This document shows positions 31,639 to 43,896 of a stretch of DNA of 64,000 nucleotides, one piece after another. The notes under the pieces were generated by a model that made no database searches, had not been told where the DNA came from, and saw only the letters and a program-made list of their open reading frames with translations. Source of the stretch: Lunularia cruciata. Taxonomy: Eukaryota > Streptophyta > Marchantiopsida > Lunulariales > Lunulariaceae. The stretch lies in assembly GCA_948567375.1 (NCBI GenBank), contig OX419762.1, forward strand, positions 8,252,001 through 8,316,000. The letters run 5' to 3'. A program made the translations under genes and the position numbers. Each line of letters starts with the position of its first letter. Position 1 is the stretch's first letter.

Positions 31639-32673
31639 CAGTGACACTCTAGATTACGCATGCTTCCTCTATCCTTTTGTCGACCATTCCAAGGATACTC
31701 ATCAGCCCGTGGGAGTAGTTAGCATCTCAAGCTGGTTCTATCTTAGGGTTATTTCAGACTAGTTTCCATCTTCACGTCTATTTCATAGATTTCCCCATAC
31801 TCCATGATGAGGCTAAGTAAGGTTTTTGCTTACCACTTGATGGTTTGGCATGTGATCCCTTGGATGCGTTAGCATGGTTCTTATTCTTCTTACTCCATTG
31901 ATGGTGTTTTGGTTATGCTAGAGGGGAACATGTGGGGCATAGAGAAGTGGTTGCTAGATTTCATTGATTCCGAGTTGGCGATTGGACTGCCCTCTAGGAG
32001 GAGTTGGTTAGGGCTGCATGTTTTAGGAGACATATTCTGCCATAGGATACCACAAAGTCCACTCTATTACTATGGTGTAGGATATTATGTCATGCAAGAG
32101 AGTGTAGTAAAGCAATACAAACACTACAACCTTTTTCTATTGCCAGTCCCACTAATGAGACTATCTCTTTCCTATGGGAGTATCATTAGAGATCTTAGAT
32201 TATTAGCTTGAGCAGCTTTTATATCTTGATAGGTCACTTTTTGCACAAGCATTGTGCATTGGCACTCGCCTCTCCTTAGGAGGCTTGTCAAAGATGTTAT
32301 ATGAGCATCTTAAAGATTACTTTTAGGCAGATGATCCTTATGGTGGATTTACCGAGATGTTTCAAGTGGTTGTAGCAATAACTAGGAGAGACATTCCTAT
32401 GTTCCTATTCCTATGGAGGAGTTAGTTGGGTATTAGGGGCTAGTTAACTTCTTGCAATGGAGAAGTGCATGGGGGCATTAGACCAATTGCTATTGGTGAG
32501 ATCTTTTTGCACTTGGTTAGTTGCACAATTGTCCTTCAATATCTATCTTACTTTTGAGAGCACCTCAAGTCCCTATCAATTTGGAGTAGCTACACCTAGA
32601 GGTTGTGAGGCTATTTCCTTACGCATAAGGGCACTCTTGGATATCCATCCGGAATGAGTTGTCCTATAGGTAG

Positions 32674-33132
32674 ATGTTGATAATGCTTTTAATAGAGTCT
32701 CTAAAGCATCCATCTTTGGAGAGCTTAGGGAGGTTGGGGATACTTGGCAAGTCTCATTCCCTTTCTACGGTCATTCTATTCTCTCCTACCTCCCTTTACT
32801 ACCAACATGGGTGGTCAGAGGAAGGAGTCATAGTCTTGGAGTCAATTATCAGTAAACAACAAGGAGATCCTTTTGGTGGACCTTTGTTTGCCATGGCTCA
32901 CTTCAAAGCTCTATTATCTACTACTTTGGCCATGCTAAGTTGTGGATTTCTCTCCTTAGCAAATGATACACACATTGTGGGCCTTGTAGATCAGATTAGG
33001 CAGGCCTTTTATCACTTGACTACTGAGCTACATCTTGTAGACTTGAGAGTCAAGGTGTCAAAGTGCAAAGCATGGTCCCCTTCAAGTATCCTCTCTACCT
33101 TGAGCTTCCAGAAGGACATGTCACATCTATAG
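32674..33132 (+). pseudogene. Non-LTR-type reverse transcriptase fragment
   Basis: A 152-codon frame with KQQGDPFGGPLFAMAHFKAL and FLSLANDTHIVG, then KVSKCKAWSPS. These are the QGDPLG..LF, ADDT and K..K motifs of non-LTR retrotransposons. In the catalytic pair the first Asp is replaced by Asn (AAT at 32962-32964), a single G-to-A change. Upstream text (RCEA.. and RALLDIHPE near 32,600-32,660) fits earlier RT blocks but with stops. Inactive. Confidence 0.7.
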
Positions 33133-33741
33133 ATGGACTACGTATTCTTGGAGTGCCAATAGAAATGGAGGATTTTGTCACATGCTTCTTAGATGCTACC
33201 CTTGTGGAGATAGTCTCCATGTGGATGACCTTCCTCTACTAGGAGATCTATAGGTGGCATTTGGTATATTCTCCTCTAGTATTGCTTGTTGACCGACTTA
33301 CCTTCTCCATATGGTTCCTCTTTCCTTGACTTCCTATCACATTTGAGAGCTTTTGATAAGAGGATTATGGAAGTCTTTGGTGATATCATTAGACCAGGGA
33401 CAATTGAGTGTCATACAAGGGATTTGGCACAAAGACAAACATCTCTATTGATCTTGTTCAAAGGGTGAGGCCTATTGTATATGGAGGAGATGGCACCTAT
33501 AGCATTTTTAAGGTAGTTGAGCTCTCTAGGTACCCTATGTTGAGACAACTCAACTATCTACTTTCTTTCTGTTTTGTGGTTATTGATAGGCTAGTTTTGG
33601 AGACTTATGAGACCAAGGTGAAGGAGTGATCCTTTTCTCTCTAGATGTTATTGTGGCAGACAAGAGATGGTCTATCTCCATGGGCATCATAAGACCTTCC
33701 ATTCTTTGCTTCACTATTGTCAGATTGGACAAGAGGTTTGC

Positions 33742-34157
33742 TGTAAAAGACAAAAACCTAAGAGAGAAATAGGAGAATGGAAACTCACATTGGGAGGACA
33801 CTTGAATTAGGGAAAACTCCAAATACCTAGCATGAGCTTTGGCTTTGGTATTTATAGGTAGCATACAAGACCCTTGAAGCTTCTCAAGAAGCTTCCTTGA
33901 GCCGCTTTCTTGAAGTGCAAGCCAAGTTAACTAGGAAGCTTCTCAAGAAGCTTCCATCTAGAAGCTGCCTACTTGGCGTGCAAGCTAAGCTAGTTAGAAG
34001 CTTCCTTCTAGAAGCTACCTGCTTAGGGAACAAGTTAACTAGTTGGGAAGCTTCCCAAGAAGCTTCTTAGATGCTTTTAGAATATTCTAGGCTATTTTGT
34101 ATTATTCTCTACTTCATAAGCCCGACTCATTTTGTCGCTAAATTCCATATTGTTACA
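33742..34157 (-). repeat. B-family LTR, left end of composite (3' LTR)
   Basis: 416 bp, reads TGTAACA...TTTTACA on the minus strand, with GAA/TTC dimers and TATAAATA. Flanked on the left by TTTGC. Confidence 0.9.
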
Positions 34158-34189
34158 TATTCCCCCGTTGCTAGTTGGTGACGTCCTCG

Positions 34190-35470
34190 TTGCCAATGAA
34201 GCTTCGGATTCCTTGATGGCCATATGTGCATTTTGGAGGTGGGAAAGAGTTTCCTATGTGGCATCATGAAGGGGATACCCTTTCCAAAGGACCTTGTCCT
34301 CCGTATGTTGGCGATGGCCTCGTGGAATATGGCGATGCGCAAGGATACGGTCAACTTCGTACTCCTCATAATCATTGATAGGGACAAGAAGAGGGGGAGG
34401 TTGGACTCAAGAGGAAAAGGAAGAGGGGTTAGGAACAAAGGGTTTCAACTTGGAAACATGAAAGACAGGATGGATACGCATGTGACAAGGCAAGGCAAGG
34501 CAAGTCGATAAGCAACAGGAGAGACAATGTGGGTGATATCAAAGGGTCCTATCCAATTAAGGGCAAGTTTATGAACTTGGGTATCAAGTGGGAGAGGGAG
34601 GTTACTACAGGATAGCATGACTTTATCACCAATTTCAAAGGTGAGATCACAACGATGGTGGTCCGCATATTGTTTTTGGCAATTTTGAGCAACAAGGAAG
34701 TGAGACTTGGCTTGTTGGAGAGATTGGGATATAGTGGTCAAGAATGTGGAAGTATGAGTAACCTGAGAGGGAGAGGGAGTAAGAAGAGAATCTGGAACAA
34801 GCAGATCTTGGTCAAAATTGACAAAGAAGGGAGAAAATCCGGTGCTTGCCTGTTTGGAATTGTTGTAGGTAAATTCTGCAGCTGCAAGACATTCATCCTA
34901 GTTGATATGGTGGATATTGACAAAGGCCTGCAACGTATCCTCCAATGTACAATTTTTGTGTTCAGTTTGTCTATCAGTTTGAGGATGATAGGCCGTGGAC
35001 AAAGCAAGCTTGGTGCCGAGTATTTGGAAGAGTGCTTGCCAAAACTTCTCGGTAAATCAAGGATCAAGGTCGGAGATGAGTACACGTGGTATCCCATGAT
35101 GCTTGAAGACATTGTTGAAGTAGATTTGCGCTAAGGTTGGAGCATCCACGGTATCATAGGTTGGTGCCAAGTGGATTTGCTTACTAAGCTTATCCACAAA
35201 CACCACAATTGCGGTGTGTCCTTGTTTTGTCTTTGGCAAGGATGTGATGCGATCCAAGCTCACATGTTCCCAGCAAGCGGATGGAATGGCGAGTGGTTGA
35301 AGGAGTCTACTCGGCTTTTGGTTGCTGGCCTTGTTATGTTGGCAACTCCCACATGATTGGACAAAGTCTTGAACATCTTGTGTCATGTTGGGCCACCACC
35401 ATTAGCGTTGGAGGGTGCACAAGGTCTTCTCCATTCCCATGTGACTAGCTATTGGTAAATCATGGGCTTC
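34190..35470 (-). pseudogene. B2 integrase and chromodomain
   Basis: Minus strand. Integrase: HDLPIASHMGMEKTL and CGSCQHNKASNQKP (zinc region), SLDRITSLPK (first Asp), HGIPRVLISDLDP (second Asp present, unlike B1). The frame 35386-35057 is open for 110 codons. Downstream come frameshifts, then the C-terminal region and a chromodomain (34,386-34,195) with EEYEVDRILA and DKVLWKGYPLHDAT. Same organisation as B1. Several frame changes make it inactive. Confidence 0.8.
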
Positions 35471-35479
35471 TTGAAGGCG

Positions 35480-36180
35480 CACAAGTCAAAGATCACCTTT
35501 GGCTGGAACATAGATCTGGTCTGCATGGAATAAAAGGCCTTCCTTGAAGGAGAAGGTGTTGTACTCCTTGTCGCATGTTATCAGATGACCGTGTACCATT
35601 TGGAAGAAGGGATCTTGTTGTAGAGCTGATTGAAACTCATTATGGACCTTAGGGTCAATAGCCACCATTGTTATTGCCGCCGTGATGAGAGGAAGAGCCT
35701 TCAAATCAAGTCGTTGTGATAGAGCATTAGGGATGACATGGAATCAACCTGGTTTGTACTCAAGTTTGATGTCAAACAATTGGAGTTGCTCTTCCCATCG
35801 ATGATGCAGGCTCTTCATGTGCTCCAAGTGTAAGGTCTACAACAATGGCTTGTGATCAGTTCACATGATCACTTGTTTCCCCAAGAGATAATGCCTCCAT
35901 ACCTTGGTGGCATATTCCATTGCAAGTTGTTCCCAATCTCAAGCAGAGTAATTTCTTTCAACTATATTTAGTTGGTGAGACACAAAGGCAATAGGATGTA
36001 GTCCATCTGGAAATTCTTGTTGCAACATAGCTCCAATTGCAAAGTTAGAAGCATTAAAATCAGCCACACAAGGTAGTTGAGGATCATATGGTTGAAGAAT
36101 GGGTCTTGAAGACACCATATGCTTTAACTTCTGGAATGCTACTTCATGCTTGGTGGTCCACTAGAAGCTCGAGTTCTTTC
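35480..36180 (-). pseudogene. B2 RNase H and connection domain
   Basis: Minus-strand fragments match B1 12,070-12,790: the open piece 35704-35486 (LPLITAAITMVAIDPKVH, FKEGLLFHADQIYVPAKGDL) and, further upstream, remnants with MVSSRPILQPYDPQLPCVAD and AVSTQHPIAF-like text broken by stops. Confidence 0.7.
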
Positions 36181-36189
36181 CCAAGAGGT

Positions 36190-37318
36190 CAGTCAATGGT
36201 GTAGCCACGTGAGCATAATAGTGGATGAACCGTTGGTAAAAACTGGCCAATCCATTGAATGCTCATACTTCTGTAGCATCCTTCGGGGTAGGCCAATCAG
36301 TAATGGCCTTGATCTTCTCTTCTTCCATCTTGACCCTCTGTGATGAGATCTTATGACCCAAGAAGGTAACCTCTTTTTGCCAAAAAGCACACTTTGACTT
36401 CTTGCAATAAAATTTCCACTATTGTAGTTGTCTTAGGACTTCTCGCACATGATTCATGTGTTCTGCCTCTATCTTGCTATAGATTAAGATATCATCTAAG
36501 AACATCACCACGGACCAATCCAATAATCCCTCCAACACCCGATGCATCTGATCCATGAAGATTGCTGGAGCATTAGTGAGTCTGAAAGGTAGAACTTTCC
36601 ACTCAAAATGTCCATACCTTGTGCAAAAAGTAGTCTTTTGCACGTCCTCGCCTTCAATAGGAATTTGCCAATAGCCGCTACAAAGATCCAGCTTGGAAAA
36701 GTAGCGTGCTCCACTTAGTTGATCAAGCAGGTCATCGATCCGAGGTAAGGAACATGCATTCTTCATGGTTTGCTTATTGAGTCCACGGTAATCAATACAG
36801 AAACGAAGTCCTCCATCCTTCTTTGGAACAAATAGTATTGGTGCTCCCCAAGGAGAGGTACTATGTCGTATGAAATCCTTCTTTAACAACTCTGTAAGTG
36901 TTGTTTGCAACTCCTCCAACTCCTTTGGTGAGAGTCGATAGATTGGTCTACTCACTGGAGTACTCCTTGGCAATAACTCGATCTTGAAGGGCATACCTCG
37001 GTTGGAGGGTAATCCCTTTGGCAGATCATCTGGAAACACATCTGCAAACTCTTGAACTATCCAATCTACCATCGCTTGATGAGGCTCTTGGCCCTCCTCA
37101 GATTGTTCTTGTGCAATCGACTTGATCCACATCGCAAATACAGACTTATCTTCCTCCAAAGCTTGCTCTATGGCCGCTTCATTAACAAACGTCCCTTCCA
37201 GGGACCCATCTCTTGTCCAAGCTTGCTCCATGGTTGCCTTCCTGGCAAACTTCCCATCTTGGGACTCATCTCCCTTCCAGATTTGCTCTATGGCTACCTT
37301 CTCGACAAACTTCCCATC
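36190..37318 (-). pseudogene. B2 reverse transcriptase with linker repeats
   Basis: The frame 37318-36419 is open for about 300 codons: linker units ([42 protein letters not shown]), then [63 protein letters not shown] and [11 protein letters not shown]. Catalytic FLDD is kept. It is the best preserved B-family RT in the window. It is interrupted upstream by solo LTR S1 at 37319. Confidence 0.85.
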
Positions 37319-38058
37319 TGTAATACTCCGAGGACAAGAGAAGAGAGAAAACACATATTGCACACTCAAACATTTGATGCCCCAAGGGAGCACCTTCTCT
37401 TTATTATATAGACAAAGAGGATCTCCTCCAAGGAAGCTCCACCATAGGATTAGGGACATAGATAGGTGACATGTCAACAAGCTCCACCCTTGGATTACTG
37501 ACTTGGATGGGTGACCTGTCTAGTCTAGGTCCTATCTGGTTGGTCAAACGAGCTTTGACCGGAGGGAATCTTTTAGGGAATCTTCCTGTAGGAATCTCAG
37601 AATCACATGAGTAAGGTACCGTTGGAAAGCTCTCGACGAGACAAACCAGGGGGAGGGAAAGCCAACCTTTTCTCCGTTGGGGGGGGGGAATCTGCACATT
37701 TTCGAGGCCTAATTCATCCGTTTAGGCCTCCGAAATTGCCTTTAAAGATTTCAGGCATATTTCGGTTCCTACTCTATTAGTAGAAGTCCTCTTTTGGTGA
37801 TACTTCTTTCTGATCTGTTTAGTCCATCATGTGTAACATCCTTCCAGATGTTACCAAACCAATTCTCACCTTTAAATCATATGTCTAGCTATTGGTTCTA
37901 AGGTTCTCAAGTCTATTTCGGTTTCTGCCCTATTAGTAGAAGTACTCTTTTGGTGATACTTCTATCTGATCTATTTTGACCATCATGTATAACATCATTC
38001 TAGATGTTACCAAACCAAATTTCACATCTAGATCATATGGCTAACCCTTGGTATTACA
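37319..38058 (-). repeat. Solo LTR S1 (family S) in B2
   Basis: 740 bp, TGTAATAC...GTATTACA, flanked by CCATC on both sides (37314-37318 and 38059-38063). The TATA-like TATATAATAAA near 37,395 reads on the minus strand, so its sense matches B2. Its first 150 bases (sense) are present twice in tandem (37759-37912 and 37914-38058). No internal region, so it is a solo LTR. Confidence 0.9.
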
Positions 38059-38507
38059 CCATCTTGGGATTGACTATTCTTAGGCGTCTTACTCAGAGGT
38101 GCCAGACAACCTAATCGGAAATTTCTACCTTGGTGTTGTACTTGAATTTGTTGTTGGGTCCAATCAAATTGAACCTTATGACGTTCAAGCCAAAGTAGAC
38201 CCAAAATGATATCATAGTGTAGAGGTGCCACTACAAACCTCATACACTCCAAATACTCCTTCCCAATCTTGAAGGTAAGAGGATGTGAGGTGCAGAATGC
38301 AAAACCCTTTCTACCATCCGCCATCATCAACCTACTTCCAAACACTGGCTTGATAGGAATACCCAATTCCTTTGCTACTTGCATAGACATGCAATTTTTA
38401 GAACTTCCAGAATCAACCGAAATCCTACAACCCCGATTAGATATTATACCTTGCAAGTGAAGCAAACTTGCATAGGTTGAGCCTTCAATCCCATTGGAAC
38501 TTATCAA
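38059..38507 (-). pseudogene. B2 aspartic protease
   Basis: Minus strand. CRISVDSGSSKNCMSMQVAK has an intact DSGS catalytic motif. MMADGRKGFAF and HYDIILGLLWLERHKVQFDW follow. The domain is open from 38507 to the S1 junction. The sequence after the domain (APLSKTPKNSQSQDG) leads into the 20-residue repeats beyond S1. Confidence 0.8.
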
Positions 38508-38509
38508 GC

Positions 38510-39690
38510 TCCTAGTAGGCGGCTCAAAATCTCCTACTGGGATTGTTTGTTTCCTTGATCATTCTATTCCACAAACTCCATCTGGGCAACTTGTTGAGGT
38601 CACCCATTCCTAAGTGGACATTCAGCAATGCGATGTCCAACTTGGCAAAAATAAAAGAAACCTCCATTTTGTCGTAATCTTTCTCTATCTGCTGTGCCAA
38701 GTGGTCTTTGTTGGATAACATCAATCTCTATTGGTACTGGTTCTTCCACTCGTGGTATTGGTAGGCTTTGTGTTGGTTGAGGTTGAGACCAAGTTGTCAC
38801 AACCAAGGAATCAAAACGCTCAGCCAATTGCATGGCTTTTTCTACGTTCTGTGGCTCTTGCATGGTCACCTCCAATTTGGTTCGTGACTTCAATCCTTGC
38901 ACAAATCAATCTAGAACTTTACCTTCTTGGATATCTGGAATTTGCATGATGATGTTCTGAAATTGTGTGATGTAGCTTCTCACTGAGCCAATCTGCCTCA
39001 ACTCCACCAATTTATCTTGTGCGGCTCGGGTGACATTTATAGTTTGAAATTGACCAAGTATTGCATCCTTGAATTTTGCCCATGTCAAAATTGGTGTAAC
39101 AATTTGTTGTTCAGCTTTTTCTACTCAGAATCGCCACCAAAGTTTTGCCATGCCATCTAATTGGCTAGAAGCCAAGAGAATTTGTTTCCGCTTGTCTTGA
39201 AGATTGGTGGCTTCAAAGTTACATTTGTAGTCAAACACAAAATTCTCCACTATGCCTGGAAGATTCTTGCCTTCAAACACCTTGGGTTTCAGAAATCGAA
39301 TGCGATCTTCTCTATCTCAAACTGGCGCTCTGTCTATCTGTTCTCATTGTTGCTGGTCTTGTTCATCCAACAATCAAGTAAGATGCCCGATGTGTTGTTG
39401 CATTGCAAGGCTAACATCCAATATCGCTGCCATTGCTACTACTCTATTCCACTACTCTCAATTTATCTAATTGATTAACACATAGATACAACACGTCCAC
39501 CGTTCTCCATAAGTTACAACTGGAAGTATCAAGGGTTCCTTTGATACGGTGATCATATGTAGAAAATCTTGCCCAAAGTGTGAGGTGATGAATTGTGTGA
39601 AACAATGCTTTGGTATTATCTGAACATAAAAGTCCCAATGGTTTGGCGGAAGTGGATTTGGTGGTCCATAAATTCCATCTATCCTATTCC
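38510..39690 (-). pseudogene. B2 gag
   Basis: Minus strand. Capsid: TWAKFKDAILGQFQTINVTR, LVELRQIGSVRSYITQFQN, VLDRFVQGLKSRTKLEVTMQ-like text, AMQLAERFDSLVV. Zinc knuckle FYFCQVGHRIAECP lacks its first Cys. A short gap of stops lies near 39,120. The primer-binding site follows at 39693-39704. Confidence 0.75.
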
Positions 39691-39704
39691 TGCTCTGATA
39701 CCAA

Positions 39705-40067
39705 TATAAAAGACCGAAACCAAGGAGAGAAATAAGAGAATGAAAACTCACATTGGGACACTTGAATGAGGGAAAACTCCGAATGCCTAGCATGAGCTTC
39801 GGCTTTGGTATTTATAGATAGCATACAAGACCCTTGAAGCTTCTCAAGAAGCTTCCTTGAGCCACTTTCTTGGAGTACAAGCCAAGTTAACCAGGAAGCT
39901 CCTCAAGAAGCTTCCTTCTAGAAGCTACCTACTTACGGCGCAAGTTAACTAGTTGGGAAGCTTCCCAAGAAGCTTCTTAGATGCTTCTAGAATATTCTAG
40001 GCTATTTTGTCTTATTCTCTACTTTGTAAGCCTTACTAACTTTGTCGCTAAACTCCATATTGTTACA
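39705..40067 (-). repeat. Middle LTR of composite (B2 5' LTR), internally shortened
   Basis: 363 bp against about 410-425 in the others. On the minus strand it reads TGTAACA...TTTTATA, the last CA having become TA. It lacks roughly 60 bases in the GAA/TTC region. A primer-binding site (GATACCAA on the plus strand) lies beside it. No target duplication partner is present, as expected if the left part of B3 was lost. Confidence 0.85.
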
Positions 40068-40871
40068 GTGGTCCATTGGAAACTCGAGTTCTTTCCCAAG
40101 AGGTCAGTCAATGGTGCAACCACATGAGCATAGTAGTGGATGAACCGTTGGTAAAAACCGGCCAATCCATTGAATGCTTGTACTTCTATAGCATCCTTTG
40201 GGGTAGGCCAATCAGTAATGGCCTTGATCTTCTCTTCTTCCATCGTGATCCCCTCTGATGAGATCTTATGACCCAAGAAGGTAACCTCCTTTTGCCAAAA
40301 AGCATACTTTGACTTCTTGTAGTAAAATTTCCACTATTGTAGTCATCTTAGGACTTCTCACACATGAGTCACATGTTCTGCCTCTATCCTGCTATAGATT
40401 AAGATATCATCTAAGAGCACCACCACGGACCGATCCAATAGTCCCTCCAACACCCGATGCATCTGATCTACAAAGACTATTGGAGCATTAGTGAGTCCGA
40501 AAGGTAGAACTCTCCACTCGACATGTCCATACCTTGTGCGAAAGGCAGTCTTTTGCACGTCCTCTCCTTCAATAGGAATTTGCCAATAGCCGCTACAAAG
40601 ATCCAGCTTGGAAAAGTAGAGTGCTCCACTTAGTTGATCAAGCAGGTCATCAATCCGAGGCAAGGGATATGCATTCTTCATGATTTGCTTCTTGAGTCCA
40701 CGGTAATCAATACAGAAACGAAGTCCTCTATCCTTCTTTGGAACAAATAGTACAGGTGCTCCCCAAGGAGAGGTACTATGTTGTATGAAATCTTTCTCCA
40801 ACAACTCTGTAAGTGTTGTTCGCAACTCCTCCAACTCTTTTGGTGAGAGCCGATAGATTGGTCTACTCACT
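40068..40871 (-). pseudogene. B3 reverse transcriptase (N-terminal part, truncated)
   Basis: Minus strand. [66 protein letters not shown] and [17 protein letters not shown], then the start of the next domain up to the B2 LTR at 40067. The frame 40871-40358 is open. RNase H and integrase of B3 are missing, replaced by B2. S2 interrupts the start. Confidence 0.85.
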
Positions 40872-41456
40872 TGTAATACTCCGAGGACAAGAGAAGAGAG
40901 AAAACACAAATTGCACACTCAAACATTTGATGCCCCAAGGGAGCACCTTCTCTTTATTATATAGACAAATAAGATCTCCTCCAAGGAAGCTCCACCATAG
41001 GATTAGGGACACAGATAGGTGACATGTCAGCAAGCTCCACCCTTGGATTACTTACTTGGATGGGTGACCTGTCTGGTCTAGGTCCTATCTGGTTGGTCAA
41101 ATAAGCTTTGACCGGAGGGAATCTTTTAGGGAATCTTCCTATAGGAATCTCAGAATCACGTGAGTAAGGTACCGTTGGAAAGCTCTCGACGAGAAAAAGC
41201 AAGGGGGAGGGAAGGCCAACCTTTCCTCTATTGGGAGGGGAGAATCTGCACATTTTCGAGGCCTAATTCATCCGTTTAGGCCTCCAAAATTACCTTCAAA
41301 GATTTCAGGCATATTTCAGTTTCTGCCCTATTAGTAGAAGTACTCTTTTGGTGATACTTCTATTTGATCTATTCTGACCATCATGTATAACATCATTCTA
41401 GATGTTACCAAACCAAATTTCACATCTAGATCATATGGCTAACCCTTGGTATTACA
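40872..41456 (-). repeat. Solo LTR S2 (family S) in B3
   Basis: 585 bp, flanked by a perfect TCACT duplication (40867-40871 and 41457-41461). It carries a single copy of the 150-bp unit that is doubled in S1 and S3. Sense orientation is minus, like B3. Confidence 0.9.
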
Positions 41457-42282
41457 TCACTAGAGTACTCCCTAGCAATAACTTGATCTTGAAGGGCATA
41501 CCTTAATCGAACGGTAATCCCTTTGGCAGATCATCCGAAAACACATCTGCAAACTCCTGAACTATCCGATAAACCATTGCTTGATGAGGCTCTTGGCTCT
41601 GCTTAGATTGTTCTTGTGCAATCGGCTTGATCCACACCGCGAATATAGACTTATCTTCCTCCAAAGCTTGCTCTATGGCCTCTTCATTAACAAACTTCCC
41701 TTCCAAGGACTCATCTCTCTTCCAAGCTTGCTTTATGGTTGCCTTCTTGGCAAACTTCCCATCTTGGGACTCATCTCTCTTCCATATTCACTCTCTGGTT
41801 ACCTTCTTGACAAACTTCCCATCTTGGGACTGACTATTCGTAGGCGTCTTACTTGAAGGTGCCAGACAACCTAATCGGAAATTTCTACCTTGGTGTTGTA
41901 CTTGAATTTGTCATCGGGTCCAATCGGATTGAACCTTATGACGTTCAAGCCAAGATAGACCCAAAATGATATCATAGTGTAGAGGTGCCACTACAAACCT
42001 CATACACTCCAAATACTCCTTCCCAATCTTGAAGGTAACAAGATGTAAGGTGCGGAATGCAAAACCCTTTTTACCATCCGCCATCATCAAACTACTTCCA
42101 AACATTGGCTTGATAGCAATATCCAATTCCTTTGCTACTTGCATAGACATACAAATCTTTGAACTTCCAGAATCAACCAAAATCCTACAACCCCGATTAG
42201 ATATCATACCTTGCAAGTGAAGCAAACTTGCATAGGTTGAGCCTTCAATCCCATTGGAACTAATCAAGCTCCCAATAAGCAA
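41457..42282 (-). pseudogene. B3 linker repeats and protease
   Basis: Minus strand. Linker units (DGKFVKKVT, DGKFAKKATIKQAW, EGKFVNEEAIEQAL) lie near 41,690-41,840. The protease 42282-41911 has CRILVDSGSSKICMSMQVAK (intact DSGS), MMADGKKGFAFRT and HYDIILGLSWLERHKVQ. Confidence 0.8.
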
Positions 42283-43880
42283 CTCAAAATCTCCTATTGG
42301 GATTCTTCATTTCCTTGATCATTCTGTTCCACAAACTCCATCTGGGAAACTTGTCGAGGTCACCCATTCCTAAGTGGACATTCAGCAATGCAATGTCCAA
42401 CTTGGCGACAATAAAAGCAACCTCCATTTTGTCGTAATCTTTCTCTATCTGTTGTGCCAAGTGGTCTTCATTGGATAACATCAATCTCCATTGGTACCGG
42501 TTCTTCCACTTGTGCATAGTGTATTGGTAGGCTTTGTGTAGGTCGAGGTCGAAATCAAGTTGTCGTAACCAAGGAATCAAAATGCTCAACCAATTGCATG
42601 GCTTCTTCTATGTTTCGTGGCTCCCGCATGGTCACCTCCTATAACAATATGGAGTTTAGTGACAAAGTTAGTCGGGCTTACAAAGTAGAGAATAAGACAA
42701 AATAGCCTAGAATATTCTAGAAGCATCTAAGAAGCTTCTTGGGAAGCTTCCCAACTAGTTAACTTGCACCCTAAGCAGGTAGCTTCTAGAAGGAAGCTTC
42801 TTGAAGCTTCTAACTAGCTTAGCTTGCACGCCAAGTAGGCGGCTTCTAGAAGGAAGCTTCTTGAGAAGCTTCCTAGTTAACTTGGCTTGCACTCCAAGAA
42901 ATTGGCTGAAGGAAGCTTCTTGAGAAGCTTCAAGGGTCTTGTATGGTACCTATAAATACCAAAGCCGAAACTCATGCTAGGCATTCGGAGTTTTCCCTCA
43001 TTCAAGTGTCCCAATGTGAGGTTCCATTCTCCTATTTCTCTCCTCTATTTCGGTCTTTTACACCTCCAATTTGGTTTGTGACTTCAATCCTCGCACAAAT
43101 CGATCTAGAACTTCACCTTCTTGGATATCTGGAATTTGCATGATGATGTTCTAAAATTGTGTGATGTAGCTTCTCATTGAGCCAATTTGCCTCAACTCCG
43201 CCAATTTATCTCGTACGGCTCGAGTGGCATTTATAGTTTGAAATTGACCAAGTATTGCATCTTTGAATTTTTCCCATGTCAAAATTGGTGTAACAATTTG
43301 TTGTTCAGCTTTTTCTACTCGGAATTACCACCAAAGTTTTGCCACGCCATCCAATTGGCTAGAAGCCAAGAGAATTTGTTTCTATTCGTCTTGAAGATTG
43401 GTGACTTCAAAGTAACATTAGCAGTCAAACAAAAATTCTCCACTGTGCTTGGAAGATTCTTGCCTTCAAACATCTTGGATTTTGGAAATCGAATGCAATC
43501 TCTTCCATCTTGAATTGGCGCTATGTCTATCTATTCTCGTCATTGCTGGTCTTGTTCATCCAACAATCGAGTAAGATGCTTGATTTGTTGTTGCATTGCA
43601 AGGATTACATCTGGTATTGCTGCCATCTCTACTACTCTATTCCACTACCCTCAATTTATCTAGTTGATTAACACATAGATACGACATGTCCACCGTTCTC
43701 CATAAGTTACAATTGGAAGTATCAAGGGTTCCTTTGACACGGTGATCATATGTAGAAAATCCTACCCAAAGCGCAAGGTGATGAATTGTGTGAACAATGC
43801 TTTGGTAATATCTGGACATGAAAGTCCCAATGGTTTGGCGGAAGTGGATTTGGTGGTCCATAAATTCCATCCATCCCATT
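42283..43880 (-). pseudogene. B3 gag, interrupted by an antisense solo LTR
   Basis: Minus strand. The nucleocapsid side (42290-42630) has a knuckle region (GGCFYCRQVGHCIAECP-type). The capsid side (43063-43600) has FEVTIPDI.. and SYITQF-like remnants with stops. Solo LTR 42640-43062 lies between them in opposite orientation. The primer-binding site is near 43,885-43,896. Confidence 0.7.
42640..43062 (+). repeat. B-family solo LTR, antisense within B3 gag
   Basis: 423 bp, reads TATAACA...TTTTACA on the plus strand, so the first TG has become TA. Flanked by a perfect CCTCC duplication (42635-42639 and 43063-43067). It is a B-family insertion into another B-family copy that later lost its internal part by LTR-LTR recombination. 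Confidence 0.9.
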
Positions 43881-43896
43881 CCTACGCTGATACCAA

